Shown: piece by piece, positions 32,079 to 39,974 of the stretch
Layout of the letters: the number at the start of each line of letters is the position of its first letter
Numbering within the stretch: the first letter of the stretch is position 1
Source: JAJVIP01 sp964405835
GTDB taxonomy: Bacteria; Elusimicrobiota; Elusimicrobia; F11
Direction of reading: 5' to 3'
DNA length: 64,000 bases
Assembly: GCA_964405835.1 (NCBI GenBank)
Contig: CAYOPN010000005.1
Location: forward strand, 1-64,000
Position numbers and translations under genes: made by a program
Notes under the pieces: generated by a model
What the model was told of the DNA's origin: nothing
The model's database searches: none
The model's input: only the letters and a program-made list of their open reading frames with translations

Positions 32079-33341
32079 TCAGGAAGAGCGGATTTTTAGC
32101 CTGACGGCGGTTTCGATGTGGTCGGTGTGCGGAAAAAAGTCCATGGGTTGGACATCCAGGATGTCGTAGCGGGTCGATAGAACGCGGAGATCGCGCGCAA
32201 GCGATTCGGGATTGCACGACACGTACAAAATTGTCGGCACATTCCATTCCATCAACGTCGACAACATTTTTGGATGAAGCCCCGCGCGCGGCGGATCAAC
32301 CACCACGGTTGTGTTTGCGGCACTCTCTTTAACGGGCAGGGCCGGCGCCAATTCTTCGGCCTTTCCATCCATGAACCTCGCGTTCGTGATTCCGTTCAGT
32401 TGAGCGTTTTGCCGCGCATCCTCAACCGCGCTTTTGTTGATCTCAATGCCAATCACTTCTTGAAAATACTTTGCCAGACTCAGTCCGATCGCGCCCGATC
32501 CGCAATAAACATCAATTAATGTTTTCCCACTGACAATCCAGCGGCGCAAAACATCAATCATCATTTCCGCGGCGCGCGTATTGGTTTGCATGAACGATTC
32601 CGGATTCACTTTGAATGTGAGCCCGCCGATCTTTTCATCAATGCGGCCGTCGCCCCAATACACTTTCTGTCCCCCACCCCTTGCCACATCGGACAGGCCA
32701 TCGTAAGGGGTCCACATAAACGTGGTGATCGGCAAACCAGATTTCCTGAGCCGCTCAGCCAGCCCGTCCACAGCGGCCGTCGTTGATTTCGCGACGAGAT
32801 TCACCATCCGCATGGAGGTTCCCTTCCCTTCACGAATGACCAAATGGCGAAGGTCCCCCTGCTGACTCTTGCGAACAAACACAGGGACCTTGTTCTCAGT
32901 GGCCCAATCTTCCACAACCGCGCAAATTTTCCGGCTGTCTTCGGACAACAACCGGCATTCCGGTGTCGGTGTGACCAATGCGAACCTCCCTTTCGGATGC
33001 AACCCCAGATGGACGGTGTTCCGGCGCTCGGGTTCCGCTCCAAAGCCCGCTTGAGAGACGATCGAGCTTAAGTCGCTACACCCGAGCGCCGGAACACCTG
33101 ATCGTTCGCCGACACGGCCAAGAATTTCGATGTCTTTCTCATCTCCAAACGAAAACTCCATTTTGTTCCGGTAAAAATAGATATCGGGCGAGGGCAGGAT
33201 CGGATGGAATTCGTGGATGAAAAGTTTTTCGAGATGATCGTGCACAATCATCTGCTTCGTTGACAATTGATTGTCGTACGCAACGTTCTGCTTCGAACAT
33301 CCGCCACAAACCCCAAAGTGAGAACAAATGGATGCGTTCAT
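32079..33341 (-). CDS. rlmD: 23S rRNA (uracil-5-)-methyltransferase, RlmD/TrmA family
   Basis: A 420-residue SAM-dependent uracil C5 methyltransferase. N-terminal iron-sulphur cysteines C6, C12, C15 (ICSHFGVCGGC); SAM site LIDVYCGSGAIGLSLAK; catalytic VDPPRAGLHPK and YVSCNPESLARDL. No TRAM domain in front. Residues 82-109 (GVPALGCSDLSS to ERRNT) are encoded by an 84-base palindrome with perfect 19-base arms, an in-frame insertion between two strands of the central domain. The start overlaps the ligase gene stop by ATGA. Exact uridine target is not determined. Confidence 0.93.
   Translation of the reverse strand: MNASICSHFGVCGGCSKQNVAYDNQLSTKQMIVHDHLEKLFIHEFHPILPSPDIYFYRNKMEFSFGDEKDIEILGRVGERSGVPALGCSDLSSIVSQAGFGAEPERRNTVHLGLHPKGRFALVTPTPECRLLSEDSRKICAVVEDWATENKVPVFVRKSQQGDLRHLVIREGKGTSMRMVNLVAKSTTAAVDGLAERLRKSGLPITTFMWTPYDGLSDVARGGGQKVYWGDGRIDEKIGGLTFKVNPESFMQTNTRAAEMMIDVLRRWIVSGKTLIDVYCGSGAIGLSLAKYFQEVIGIEINKSAVEDARQNAQLNGITNARFMDGKAEELAPALPVKESAANTTVVVDPPRAGLHPKMLSTLMEWNVPTILYVSCNPESLARDLRVLSTRYDILDVQPMDFFPHTDHIETAVRLKIRSS
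33015..33098. repeat. In-frame palindromic element in rlmD, family B
   Basis: Perfect 19-base arms: GGTGTTCCGGCGCTCGGGT (33015-33033) and its complement (33080-33098); the inner part has weaker pairing with CTTGAG and CTTAAG. Length 84 bases, a multiple of three. It carries no stop in the coding frame and adds 28 residues to RlmD. Confidence 0.93.
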
Positions 33342-35134
33342 TCGACCATCCGCTTCATGTAGACGATGGCTTCCGCGTTGTTCGGATCCGTCCGCAACAC
33401 AGCTTCAAACCGCGGCACGGCCTCTTTGAGTTTCCCCTGCGCATAAAGAATCTTCCCCAAGTTGAGCTGCGCATCGATGAAGGCGGGATTGATTTCGGCC
33501 GCTTTGCGCCAGGTCGTGAGGGCTTCGTCGGTCCGGCCGGTCACGTAATAGATGTTCGCTAAATTATTGTACGCGGAGACACGCTGCGGGTCCGCGGCAA
33601 TCAACGCTTGATACGCGCTCGCGGCCTTGGTCGCCATACCGGTGTTGATGTGTTTGTCTCTCGTTTGGATTTCTTTCGCGTACACGTAGGCCAATTTCTC
33701 TAGCACGGCCGGCTCGTCCGGATATTGTTCACGCAACTTCTCCATATCGTCGATGGTTTTGGCGGGATCCAGCAAACGGGCATCAAAGAAATCAACCTGT
33801 GCCGCGACTTGTTTCTGGGCTTGATAGGGACGAAGAATATGTGGCACAGCAAATACCAAAAGCATACACCATAACGTCGCTCCCGCAATTCTTAAGCGGG
33901 AGCCTCTATTATTTTCGCGCCTTGGCGACTCATGGGAGAGGTCCCCGATTGAGACATTCGGGGACGACAGGATTCCCATCAACATAAAGCAGGTGGCGAA
34001 TGAAATATTGAATCGCATATCAACGGAAAAAAGATTTTGTACGAACATCGCGATCAACCCAAAAACCGGCCAACTCCACTCATCCCGACGGAAAAAGAAC
34101 AAAAAAGGTATGACCAAAAACGCCAAAAGCCCGATGATTCCGGTTTCCGCGAAGGTCTGGAGATATTCATTGTGCGCTTCGTTGACAATGAATTTTCCTT
34201 CGGGCCATTTGGATTTCAGATCCTGTTGCGCGTAGGACTGAAAATTTGTGTGAAAAGCGCCCAACCCCACTCCCGCCACCGGATGGTCTTTCCACATACG
34301 GTACGTGTCGCGCCAGATAAGCAAATGTCCTTGGTCGCGCTGCCACATTGCCTGTGTTTTCAAAAAGAACAATCCGCCACCAACGATCCCAAGCAACCAC
34401 ACATAAGCGGGGATTTTTCTACCCGCCCTAAAAACAAACCCCAATGTCCCTGCGCCAATCAAAGCCAACCACGCAGCGCGCGTCTGAGTGAAATAAAGCG
34501 CGGTCAGCTGCAGTGCCATACCAACCAAATAAAGCGCTTTAAACTTTTTCTCCGAGGAAAAAAGGTCGATTGAGATGAAAATGGTGGGCAGCAAAAAGGC
34601 CGCAAAAAAGATGGGGTTTCCGTAGGTCGCCATCACGCGGCCCATTTGCGGAACCATGATCACGCCGACGCCGCCGTTTAATTGAAGGAGTGCGTAAACG
34701 GAAAGAACAGACCCGGCAAAAAACCAACAGATGAATACCCGGCGTTTCCATGCGGCGTCGAAACCAGCCAAAGCGAATGCAAAGAAAGCGCCGCCGGCGA
34801 GCAACACGCGCCGTAATTCCGGTGTCGCCAAGGATTTTTCCGGGGAGAAGGACCAGAACAGAATGGTGACAACTACCCAACAGGTAACCGCTAAACAGAC
34901 GGGCGTTGGTTTCAACGACTTCTGAAGAATAACGCGCACGCCCACCACCGCCAGCAATATCAAGATACCTAACTCAAGCCCGATTAATTTGAGGCGGGTG
35001 ATTTTTTCATCGGGAACAAACGGAACGAAGAACACCAACGCGCAGGCCAGCGCGCCGATGATGAGCGGAAACAGACCTAACTCGGTTGCGTCAGTTTCTC
35101 TTTTAGTTTTGGCGGGACGCGGACGGGCTTCCAT
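33338..35134 (-). CDS. Wzy-like O-antigen ligase/polymerase fused to TPR repeats
   Basis: A 598-residue protein: about eleven membrane segments to residue 440, with the Wzy_C region (periplasmic loop WRDTYRMWKDHPVAGVGLGAFHTNFQSY, then NEAHNEYLQTFAETGIIGLLAF), then four to five TPR units (about 470-598). Enzymes of this fold join sugar polymers to lipid or protein carriers; a C-terminal TPR is common in candidate-phylum forms. An in-frame palindromic segment (33875-33968) encodes residues about 389-420 between two membrane helices. The start overlaps the thioesterase gene by 58 bases. Confidence 0.9.
   Translation of the reverse strand: MEARPRPAKTKRETDATELGLFPLIIGALACALVFFVPFVPDEKITRLKLIGLELGILILLAVVGVRVILQKSLKPTPVCLAVTCWVVVTILFWSFSPEKSLATPELRRVLLAGGAFFAFALAGFDAAWKRRVFICWFFAGSVLSVYALLQLNGGVGVIMVPQMGRVMATYGNPIFFAAFLLPTIFISIDLFSSEKKFKALYLVGMALQLTALYFTQTRAAWLALIGAGTLGFVFRAGRKIPAYVWLLGIVGGGLFFLKTQAMWQRDQGHLLIWRDTYRMWKDHPVAGVGLGAFHTNFQSYAQQDLKSKWPEGKFIVNEAHNEYLQTFAETGIIGLLAFLVIPFLFFFRRDEWSWPVFGLIAMFVQNLFSVDMRFNISFATCFMLMGILSSPNVSIGDLSHESPRRENNRGSRLRIAGATLWCMLLVFAVPHILRPYQAQKQVAAQVDFFDARLLDPAKTIDDMEKLREQYPDEPAVLEKLAYVYAKEIQTRDKHINTGMATKAASAYQALIAADPQRVSAYNNLANIYYVTGRTDEALTTWRKAAEINPAFIDAQLNLGKILYAQGKLKEAVPRFEAVLRTDPNNAEAIVYMKRMVE
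33875..33968. repeat. In-frame palindromic element in the ligase gene, family F copy 2
   Basis: Two hairpins in inverted order: GCTCCCGC/GCGGGAGC (33879-33886, 33896-33903) and GTCCCCGA/TCGGGGAC (33941-33948, 33958-33965). The outer ends CGTCG and CGAC match, so the whole is one large imperfect palindrome. On the coding strand it reads GTCGTCCCCGAATGT then CTCTCCCA, the same build as the intergenic copy at 25136-25187. It encodes SPNVSIGDLSHESPRRE and following residues. Confidence 0.8.
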
Positions 35135-35484
35135 TGGGCGTTGACGAACGGGTGCCGCGTGGTGCCTTCGGCAATCTTGCGGTCCGATTCGACATCAATG
35201 ATTTCATAAGTGAAATCGATGGAAGCGCCGCCGACGTGAGAAATCCTGGTCACAACCCGGATCAGATCATCGTATTTGGCGGGATGGAGATACCGGCAAA
35301 CGGCTTCGGAAACGGGCAGGAACACCTTGTCATTCTCTTCCATATCGCGGTAACGCAGGCCCATGTTGCGCATGAGTTCGGTGCGACCACGCTCGAACAA
35401 GGTCAAATAGTTGGCGTAATAGACCACGCCCATGCGGTCGGTGTCGGCGTAAGCAATGCGGAATTCGAAGGCAAAACTAATCAT
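35077..35484 (-). CDS. 4-hydroxybenzoyl-CoA thioesterase-fold protein (YbgC/FadM type)
   Basis: A 135-residue hotdog-fold acyl-CoA thioesterase. The signature YADTDRMGVVYYANYLTLFERGR contains the catalytic Asp (D in TDRMG). I choose the ATG at 35484 (MISFAFEFRIAYADTD), which overlaps the stop of the preceding 102-residue gene; six earlier residues are possible. YbgC members hydrolyse short acyl-CoAs and often sit with tol-pal genes; here the neighbours are phosphofructokinase and a Wzy-like ligase, so its role is open. Confidence 0.9.
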   Translation of the reverse strand: MISFAFEFRIAYADTDRMGVVYYANYLTLFERGRTELMRNMGLRYRDMEENDKVFLPVSEAVCRYLHPAKYDDLIRVVTRISHVGGASIDFTYEIIDVESDRKIAEGTTRHPFVNAQWKPVRVPPKLKEKLTQPS

Positions 35485-35785
35485 TGTCGTCTTCAAGCTC
35501 ATAGAACTTTTCGACCGCTTCTTTCAGTACGCGCTTGATCTTGCGGCGCTTGAACTTGCTGTCGTCTTTCCAGACTTCGTCGATCCATTCGGAGGGAATT
35601 TTTGCGATGGCCGTATTCCCATTCAAGGTCAGACGGGCGGCGTAGACGCCGGAATAAAAATCGTACTCCATCATTTCCACGGACCATTCGGCCACGCGTT
35701 TGCGGCTGGATTCCAACAATTCCACCACCAACGATTTCACCCGGGACTGGTCCGGGTGACGGGAAGGAGCTCCCTTTACTTCCAA
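35477..35785 (-). CDS. Small hypothetical protein
   Basis: A 102-residue protein of no recognised family. Its core SVEMMEYDFYSGVYAARLTLNGNTAIAKIPSEW has beta-strand pattern; the C-terminus is a Lys/Glu/Asp-rich helix. The ATG overlaps the phosphofructokinase stop by ten bases and its own stop overlaps the thioesterase start, so it is a coupled middle gene. Codons 9-16 (RHPDQSR) are read through a short hairpin, TCACCCGG/CCGGGTGA at 35737-35759, about 26 bases after its start. Confidence 0.65.
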   Translation of the reverse strand: MEVKGAPSRHPDQSRVKSLVVELLESSRKRVAEWSVEMMEYDFYSGVYAARLTLNGNTAIAKIPSEWIDEVWKDDSKFKRRKIKRVLKEAVEKFYELEDDND

Positions 35786-36807
35786 AAGACCTCAGCGAAC
35801 TTCATCCATTTGTCGTCGACAAGTTTAAGCTTGCCGGTGGCTTCCTTAAGTGGGACGGCGGTGACTTCCGTGCCTTTGACGGCCATCATTTTTCCGAAGT
35901 TACCGGCAGCAACGGCGTCCGCGGCGGCCGCGCCGACGCGAAGACCGAGAATGCGGTCAAACAAACTGGGCGGACCTCCGCGTTGCATATGGCCGATCAC
36001 AGCCGAGCGGGTCTCGATGCCGGTGTTCTTTTCAATCAACTTGGCCAAATCTTCGCCGACGCCGCGGTCTTTCAAAAGCATGTGACCGAACTGGTCCAGT
36101 TCTTGTTTCACATTTTTATATTGCGGAAGCTCGGTGCCTTCGGAGGCAACCACAAGCGCCACGCCTTTGCGCGCGTGCGCTTTTTTCAAGTGAGCACACA
36201 TCTTCTCGATGTCGGGTTCCACTTCGGGAAGCAAAATCCAATCGGCCGCGGAGGCGATGCCCGTGTAAAGCGCGACCCAGCCCGCGTGACGGCCCATTAC
36301 TTCGAGGACCATAATGCGCAAATGGCTCGCGCCCGTGTCTTTGAGACGCTCGGCCGCGTCAACCGCGAGCGATGCCGCGGTGTCGAAACCAAACGTGTAA
36401 TCGGTGCCCGAGAGATCGTTGTCCATGGTCTTGGGCACACCGACCGTGTTCACTTTGTGAAGTTCGTAGAGCTTGGTGGCAACGCCGAGCGTGTCTTCTC
36501 CGCCGAGCGCGATCAAAGCGTCAATCTTGAACTTCTTAAGATTTTCGAGACATTTCTCAACCGCGCCTTCTTTCTTGAACGGATTTGTGCGCGAGCTCTT
36601 GAGGATGGTCCCGCCAAGTTTCGCGATGTCCTGCACGTCTTCGAGACCGAGCGGACGCGTTTTCCCTTCCACCAAACCGCGCCAGCCTTCAAGGAAGGCC
36701 GTGAAAGTATAACCGTGATCAAGACCGCGCATGACGGCGCCGCGAATGGCCGGGTTCAGTCCCGGGCAATCGCCGCCGCCGGTGAGTATGCCGATATTCT
36801 TTGCCAT
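35776..36807 (-). CDS. pfp: 6-phosphofructokinase, probably pyrophosphate-dependent
   Basis: A 343-residue phosphofructokinase starting MAKNIGILTGGGDCPGLN at 36807. Two residues decide the phosphate donor: ATP enzymes have Gly at both positions in GGDGS and PGTIDND, PPi enzymes have Asp and Lys. Here they read GGEDT and PKTMDND, i.e. the PPi type. Substrate motifs MGRHAGW and the Arg/His HMQRGG are present. PPi-PFK is reversible and saves ATP, fitting a fermentative or energy-limited cell. It lies four bases after the aldolase gene, a coherent glycolytic pair. Confidence 0.93.
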   Translation of the reverse strand: MAKNIGILTGGGDCPGLNPAIRGAVMRGLDHGYTFTAFLEGWRGLVEGKTRPLGLEDVQDIAKLGGTILKSSRTNPFKKEGAVEKCLENLKKFKIDALIALGGEDTLGVATKLYELHKVNTVGVPKTMDNDLSGTDYTFGFDTAASLAVDAAERLKDTGASHLRIMVLEVMGRHAGWVALYTGIASAADWILLPEVEPDIEKMCAHLKKAHARKGVALVVASEGTELPQYKNVKQELDQFGHMLLKDRGVGEDLAKLIEKNTGIETRSAVIGHMQRGGPPSLFDRILGLRVGAAAADAVAAGNFGKMMAVKGTEVTAVPLKEATGKLKLVDDKWMKFAEVFWK

Positions 36808-36811
36808 GTTC

Positions 36812-37875
36812 TTAGGCGATTGTGACCTTGTTGGACAGGTACACGTCTTGGATCGCATTTAAGATCGCAACGCCGTCTTTCATCGGGCGCTGGAACGCTT
36901 TGCGGCCGGAGATGAGGCCCATGCCGCCCGCGCGCTTGTTGATGACGGCGGTTTTCACGGCTTCGGCCAAATCGTTGGATCCCGAGGGACCGCCCGAGTT
37001 AATGAGGCCCGCGCGACCGGTGTAGCAGTTCAATAATTGATAACGGGTCATGTCGATGAGATTGTCGGTGGTGAGTTCCGAATACACGCGTTTGTCGGTC
37101 TTGCCGAAGTTAAGAGCGGTGTAACCGCCGTTGTTTTCCGGCAGCTTCTGCTTGATGATGTCGGCCTGANNNNNNNNNNGATGGTCACGCCCAAGTGGTT
37201 CGCTTGGCCGGTCAGGTCGGCGGAAACGTGGTAGTCCTTTTCTTTGGTCTTGAACGCGTTGTTGCGCGTGTAACACCAGAGAATGGTGCCCATACCGAGC
37301 TCGTGCGCCTGTTGGAATGCTTGGCTCACTTCCCAGATCTGGCGGCGGGACTCGGCCGAACCAAAATAAATCGTCGCACCGATTGCAACCGCGCCCATGT
37401 CGTAGGCCTGCTTCACGCTGCCGTACATGGTCTCGTCAAAGGTATTGGGATAAGAAAGGATTTCGTTGTGATTGATCTTCAAGATGAACGGGATCTTGTG
37501 CGCGTACTTGCGCGCGACCGATCCGAGCACGCCGAGCGTTGATGCCACCGCGTTGCAACCGCCTTCGATGGCGAGCTTGACGATGTTTTCGGGATCGAAA
37601 TACTGCGGTGCCGGCGCAAAAGAAGCGGCCGCCGAATGTTCGATGCCCTGGTCAACGGGAAGGATTGATAGGTACCCGGTGCCGCGCAGGCGACCGGTGT
37701 CAAACAACTGTTGAAGGCTTTTTAAAACGGGTGTCGGACGGTCCGACAGTCCATAACTGCTGCTCACATAGTCCGGGGTCGGCAAATGGATGGATTCTTT
37801 CGGAATGGTTTTGCATTTATGGTCCAACAATGATTTCGCGTCAGCGCCTAAAAGCGCCTCAATATCAACTGACAT
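36812..37875 (-). CDS. fbaB: Fructose-bisphosphate aldolase class I (FbaB/DhnA type), interrupted by assembly gap
   Basis: The gene is intact except for ten N bases (37170-37179). The upstream part encodes 232 residues ending LTGQANHLGVTI; the downstream part resumes QADIIKQKLPENNGG and gives 118 more. The sum, 350, equals the length I recall for E. coli FbaB, which reads straight across this point with at most one residue different, so nothing seems missing and the Ns (plus one T) make a false frameshift. Conserved Schiff-base lysine region AVINKRAGGMGLISGRKAF and the LPVDQGIEHSA motif are present. Operon with phosphofructokinase. Confidence 0.93.
37170..37179. other. Assembly gap (10 N)
   Basis: A run of ten unknown bases inside the aldolase gene. 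Homology across it suggests the true gap length is near zero. Confidence 0.99.
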
Positions 37876-37887
37876 CTTGTGATCTCC

Positions 37888-38796
37888 TTAGGATTTTTTC
37901 TTCTTGGTTTGGCGGATCGAGGTGGGTTTACCCGCGGTAGCGGATTTTCTCTCTTGCCAGGCGCCGATCTTACGAAATTTTTCAAAACGGTTTTGCAGAA
38001 GTTTCTCCACGGGCAGCGCCTGCAATTCCTTGAGCGACCGGACGAGCGCCTCTTTGAGATTGTTAGCGGCTTCGTCCGGGTCGTTTTGGGCGCCGCCGAC
38101 CGGTTCGGCCACGATCTCATCGATCACGCCATTCTTTTTTAAATCTTCCGCAGTCAGTTTAAGCGCCTTGGCCGCCACTTCGGCCTTGCTGGCATCATGA
38201 AATAGGATGGCCGCGCAACCTTCCGGAGAAATCACCGAATACCAGGCGTTCTCAAGCATGAGAATGGTGTCGCCCATCGCAATCGCGAGCGCTCCACCCG
38301 ATCCACCCTCACCGATCACGGTCACAACGATAGGGACTTTAAGGGCGGCCATCTCACGCAGGTTGCGCGCGATGGCTTCGGCCTGACCGCGCTCCTCGGC
38401 GCCGATACCGGGATAAGCGCCCGATGTATCGACGAACGCAAGCACCGGCATCTTAAATTGTTCGGCCATCTTCATGAGCCGGAGCGCTTTGCGGTAGCCT
38501 TCCGGATGCGGCATGCCGAAGTTCTGCTCCAATGACTCTTGCAACGTGCGTCCTTTCTTGTGGCCGATCACAACCACCGGTGTATTCCCCAGCATCGCGA
38601 GCCCGCCCATCAAAGCGGCATCATCGGCAAACGCGCGGTCGCCGTGAAGTTCCATGAAGTCTTCGAACAAACGCGGCACGTAATCGCCAAAATAGGGGCG
38701 CTTCGGGTGGCGCGCCAACTGCACGCGCTGCCACGGCGTCAAGTTCGCGGTAGATTCGGGTTTTTCTGGTTTTTCAATATCCATTAACTGTGCCAT
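37888..38796 (-). CDS. accA: Acetyl-CoA carboxylase carboxyltransferase subunit alpha
   Basis: A 302-residue AccA, which with AccD moves CO2 from carboxybiotin to acetyl-CoA for fatty acid synthesis. LTPWQRVQLARHPKRPY, the oxyanion glycine pairs GGSGGALAIAMGD and PEGCAAILF are typical. The C-terminus is lysine-rich. Twelve bases separate it from the aldolase gene downstream. No accD in the window. Confidence 0.96.
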   Translation of the reverse strand: MAQLMDIEKPEKPESTANLTPWQRVQLARHPKRPYFGDYVPRLFEDFMELHGDRAFADDAALMGGLAMLGNTPVVVIGHKKGRTLQESLEQNFGMPHPEGYRKALRLMKMAEQFKMPVLAFVDTSGAYPGIGAEERGQAEAIARNLREMAALKVPIVVTVIGEGGSGGALAIAMGDTILMLENAWYSVISPEGCAAILFHDASKAEVAAKALKLTAEDLKKNGVIDEIVAEPVGGAQNDPDEAANNLKEALVRSLKELQALPVEKLLQNRFEKFRKIGAWQERKSATAGKPTSIRQTKKKKS

Positions 38797-38826
38797 TGTC
38801 GTAAAAATTGGAGCTTTATTTCTCCT

Positions 38827-39618
38827 CTAAAATGTTCCGCTGTAGTTTAGCCGGACGATCCGTTCGGTCTCCCGGCTTTCACTGTGATGGTACTCGGCCA
38901 CGTTGCGTCCCAACAAATCAACAGTGAACATGGGTGTAATAAACAATTTCATGCCAAAATTGATCCGACGTTCCACGTAATAGTCAAAATTGTCGTATTC
39001 CGCCAACAAAGACACCATTTCGCGATAGGTGTAGGTGAGACCGGTGAAGCCCCGCACCTGGCTGCTTTCCTCAAATTCGTATACATCGACACCAAGTACC
39101 CAAGAGAAGTCCGGCGTGAACGGGTTCCATGTTCCGACCGCATACAACCCTTTTTCGCGCTGGTCATACTCGTCCATGGCTTTACTCCAATTGTACCCTT
39201 GGCCGTCGTAACCGATCGCGAACGCCGGAATAAGACCGGATCCGTCGAACGCTCGCAACTTCATGTTGATGGTCGGCTTGTTCAGCCGCGCGTCATCCGT
39301 ACCGAGGATCTTCTCTCCGTCCAAACCGAAACCGATGTTGAGCCTTGGAAAAACGCCGAAAATGGTCTTGTTCTGGATGTCCCCGTCCGATCCGAAACGA
39401 AATGACACGTAATAGCCGTAATGATCGACCACGTCGGATGTCGGCACGTCGATGATTTCAATCGACGGGCTGCCGCTGGGCGCGATCGGCTCCCGCGCTT
39501 TAACAGATACAACCGACAAAAACAGAACCGTCACCCCGGCGAAAGCCGGGGCCCAGTGTTTTACTTGATGTTTAAGACCTGGATCCCGGCTTTCGCCGGG
39601 ATGACGAAGATTTTTCAT
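38827..39618 (-). CDS. Outer membrane barrel-like protein with repeat-encoded signal sequence
   Basis: A 263-residue protein. The ATG (39618) overlaps the upstream response regulator stop as ATGA. After four codons the frame enters a 78-base family A palindrome that encodes residues 5-30 (RHPGESRDPGL ... PAFAGV), followed by VLFLSVVSVKA. The combined N-terminus still has a basic start, a hydrophobic run and an AxA-like cut site (VKA), so the repeat appears to have become part of the signal peptide. The mature part has alternating aromatic strands and ends with RLNYSGTF, as outer membrane barrels do. No known family. Confidence 0.72.
   Translation of the reverse strand: MKNLRHPGESRDPGLKHQVKHWAPAFAGVTVLFLSVVSVKAREPIAPSGSPSIEIIDVPTSDVVDHYGYYVSFRFGSDGDIQNKTIFGVFPRLNIGFGLDGEKILGTDDARLNKPTINMKLRAFDGSGLIPAFAIGYDGQGYNWSKAMDEYDQREKGLYAVGTWNPFTPDFSWVLGVDVYEFEESSQVRGFTGLTYTYREMVSLLAEYDNFDYYVERRINFGMKLFITPMFTVDLLGRNVAEYHHSESRETERIVRLNYSGTF
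39529..39606. repeat. Palindromic element, family A copy 2 (start of barrel gene)
   Basis: A 78-base palindrome with arms CGTCACCCCGGCGAAAGCCG and, opposite, CGTCATCCCGGCGAAAGCCG; the centre contains TGATGTTTAAGAC, shared with copy 3 and in reverse with copy 1. It begins exactly 12 bases after the ATG of the barrel gene, as in the DUF58 gene. Confidence 0.95.
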
Positions 39619-39974
39619 TTTTTCAACAGGCCCCGGATGGTTTGCAGTAATTCCGGCACTTCAAATGGTTTCGATAAGAATGCTGAGGCACCCGATCCTT
39701 TGATGGCGGCCTGGTCCTGGTCGAAGTCCCGCGATGTCAAAAGCAAAATGGGTGGCGCTTCGGGGTCCTGGTTGATCTCGGAGGCGGCGTGATACCCGTC
39801 CATGAGCGGCATCATCACGTCCATTACAATCAAATCAAAACGCTTCTTCTTGGTTTGCTCAACGGCGAGTTTCCCGTTTTTCACGGGGGTGACCGAATAA
39901 CCGGCCGCGTCCAAACTGAACCGGATCAGCTCAAGAAGCTCTTCTTCGTCATCGGCCAAAAGGATCTCGGTCAC
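39615..39974 (-). CDS. Single-domain response regulator (CheY-like)
   Basis: A 119-residue receiver domain: DDEEE (8-12), phosphoacceptor D52 in VMDVMMPLMDG, LLLTS and SKPFEV. The start is GTG at 39974, overlapping the dnaE stop as GTGA; longer versions run into dnaE. No output domain and no kinase nearby, so its partner is elsewhere. Confidence 0.92.
   Translation of the reverse strand: MTEILLADDEEELLELIRFSLDAAGYSVTPVKNGKLAVEQTKKKRFDLIVMDVMMPLMDGYHAASEINQDPEAPPILLLTSRDFDQDQAAIKGSGASAFLSKPFEVPELLQTIRGLLKK

Noticed and set aside
36812..37276. Aldolase as a pseudogene with a frameshift
   Set aside because: The break coincides with the N run and the two parts sum to the full enzyme length.
37733..37750. 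GTCGGAC/GTCCGAC hairpin in the aldolase gene as another insertion
   Set aside because: The encoded residues align with ordinary FbaB sequence without extra length, so it is just chance self-complementarity.
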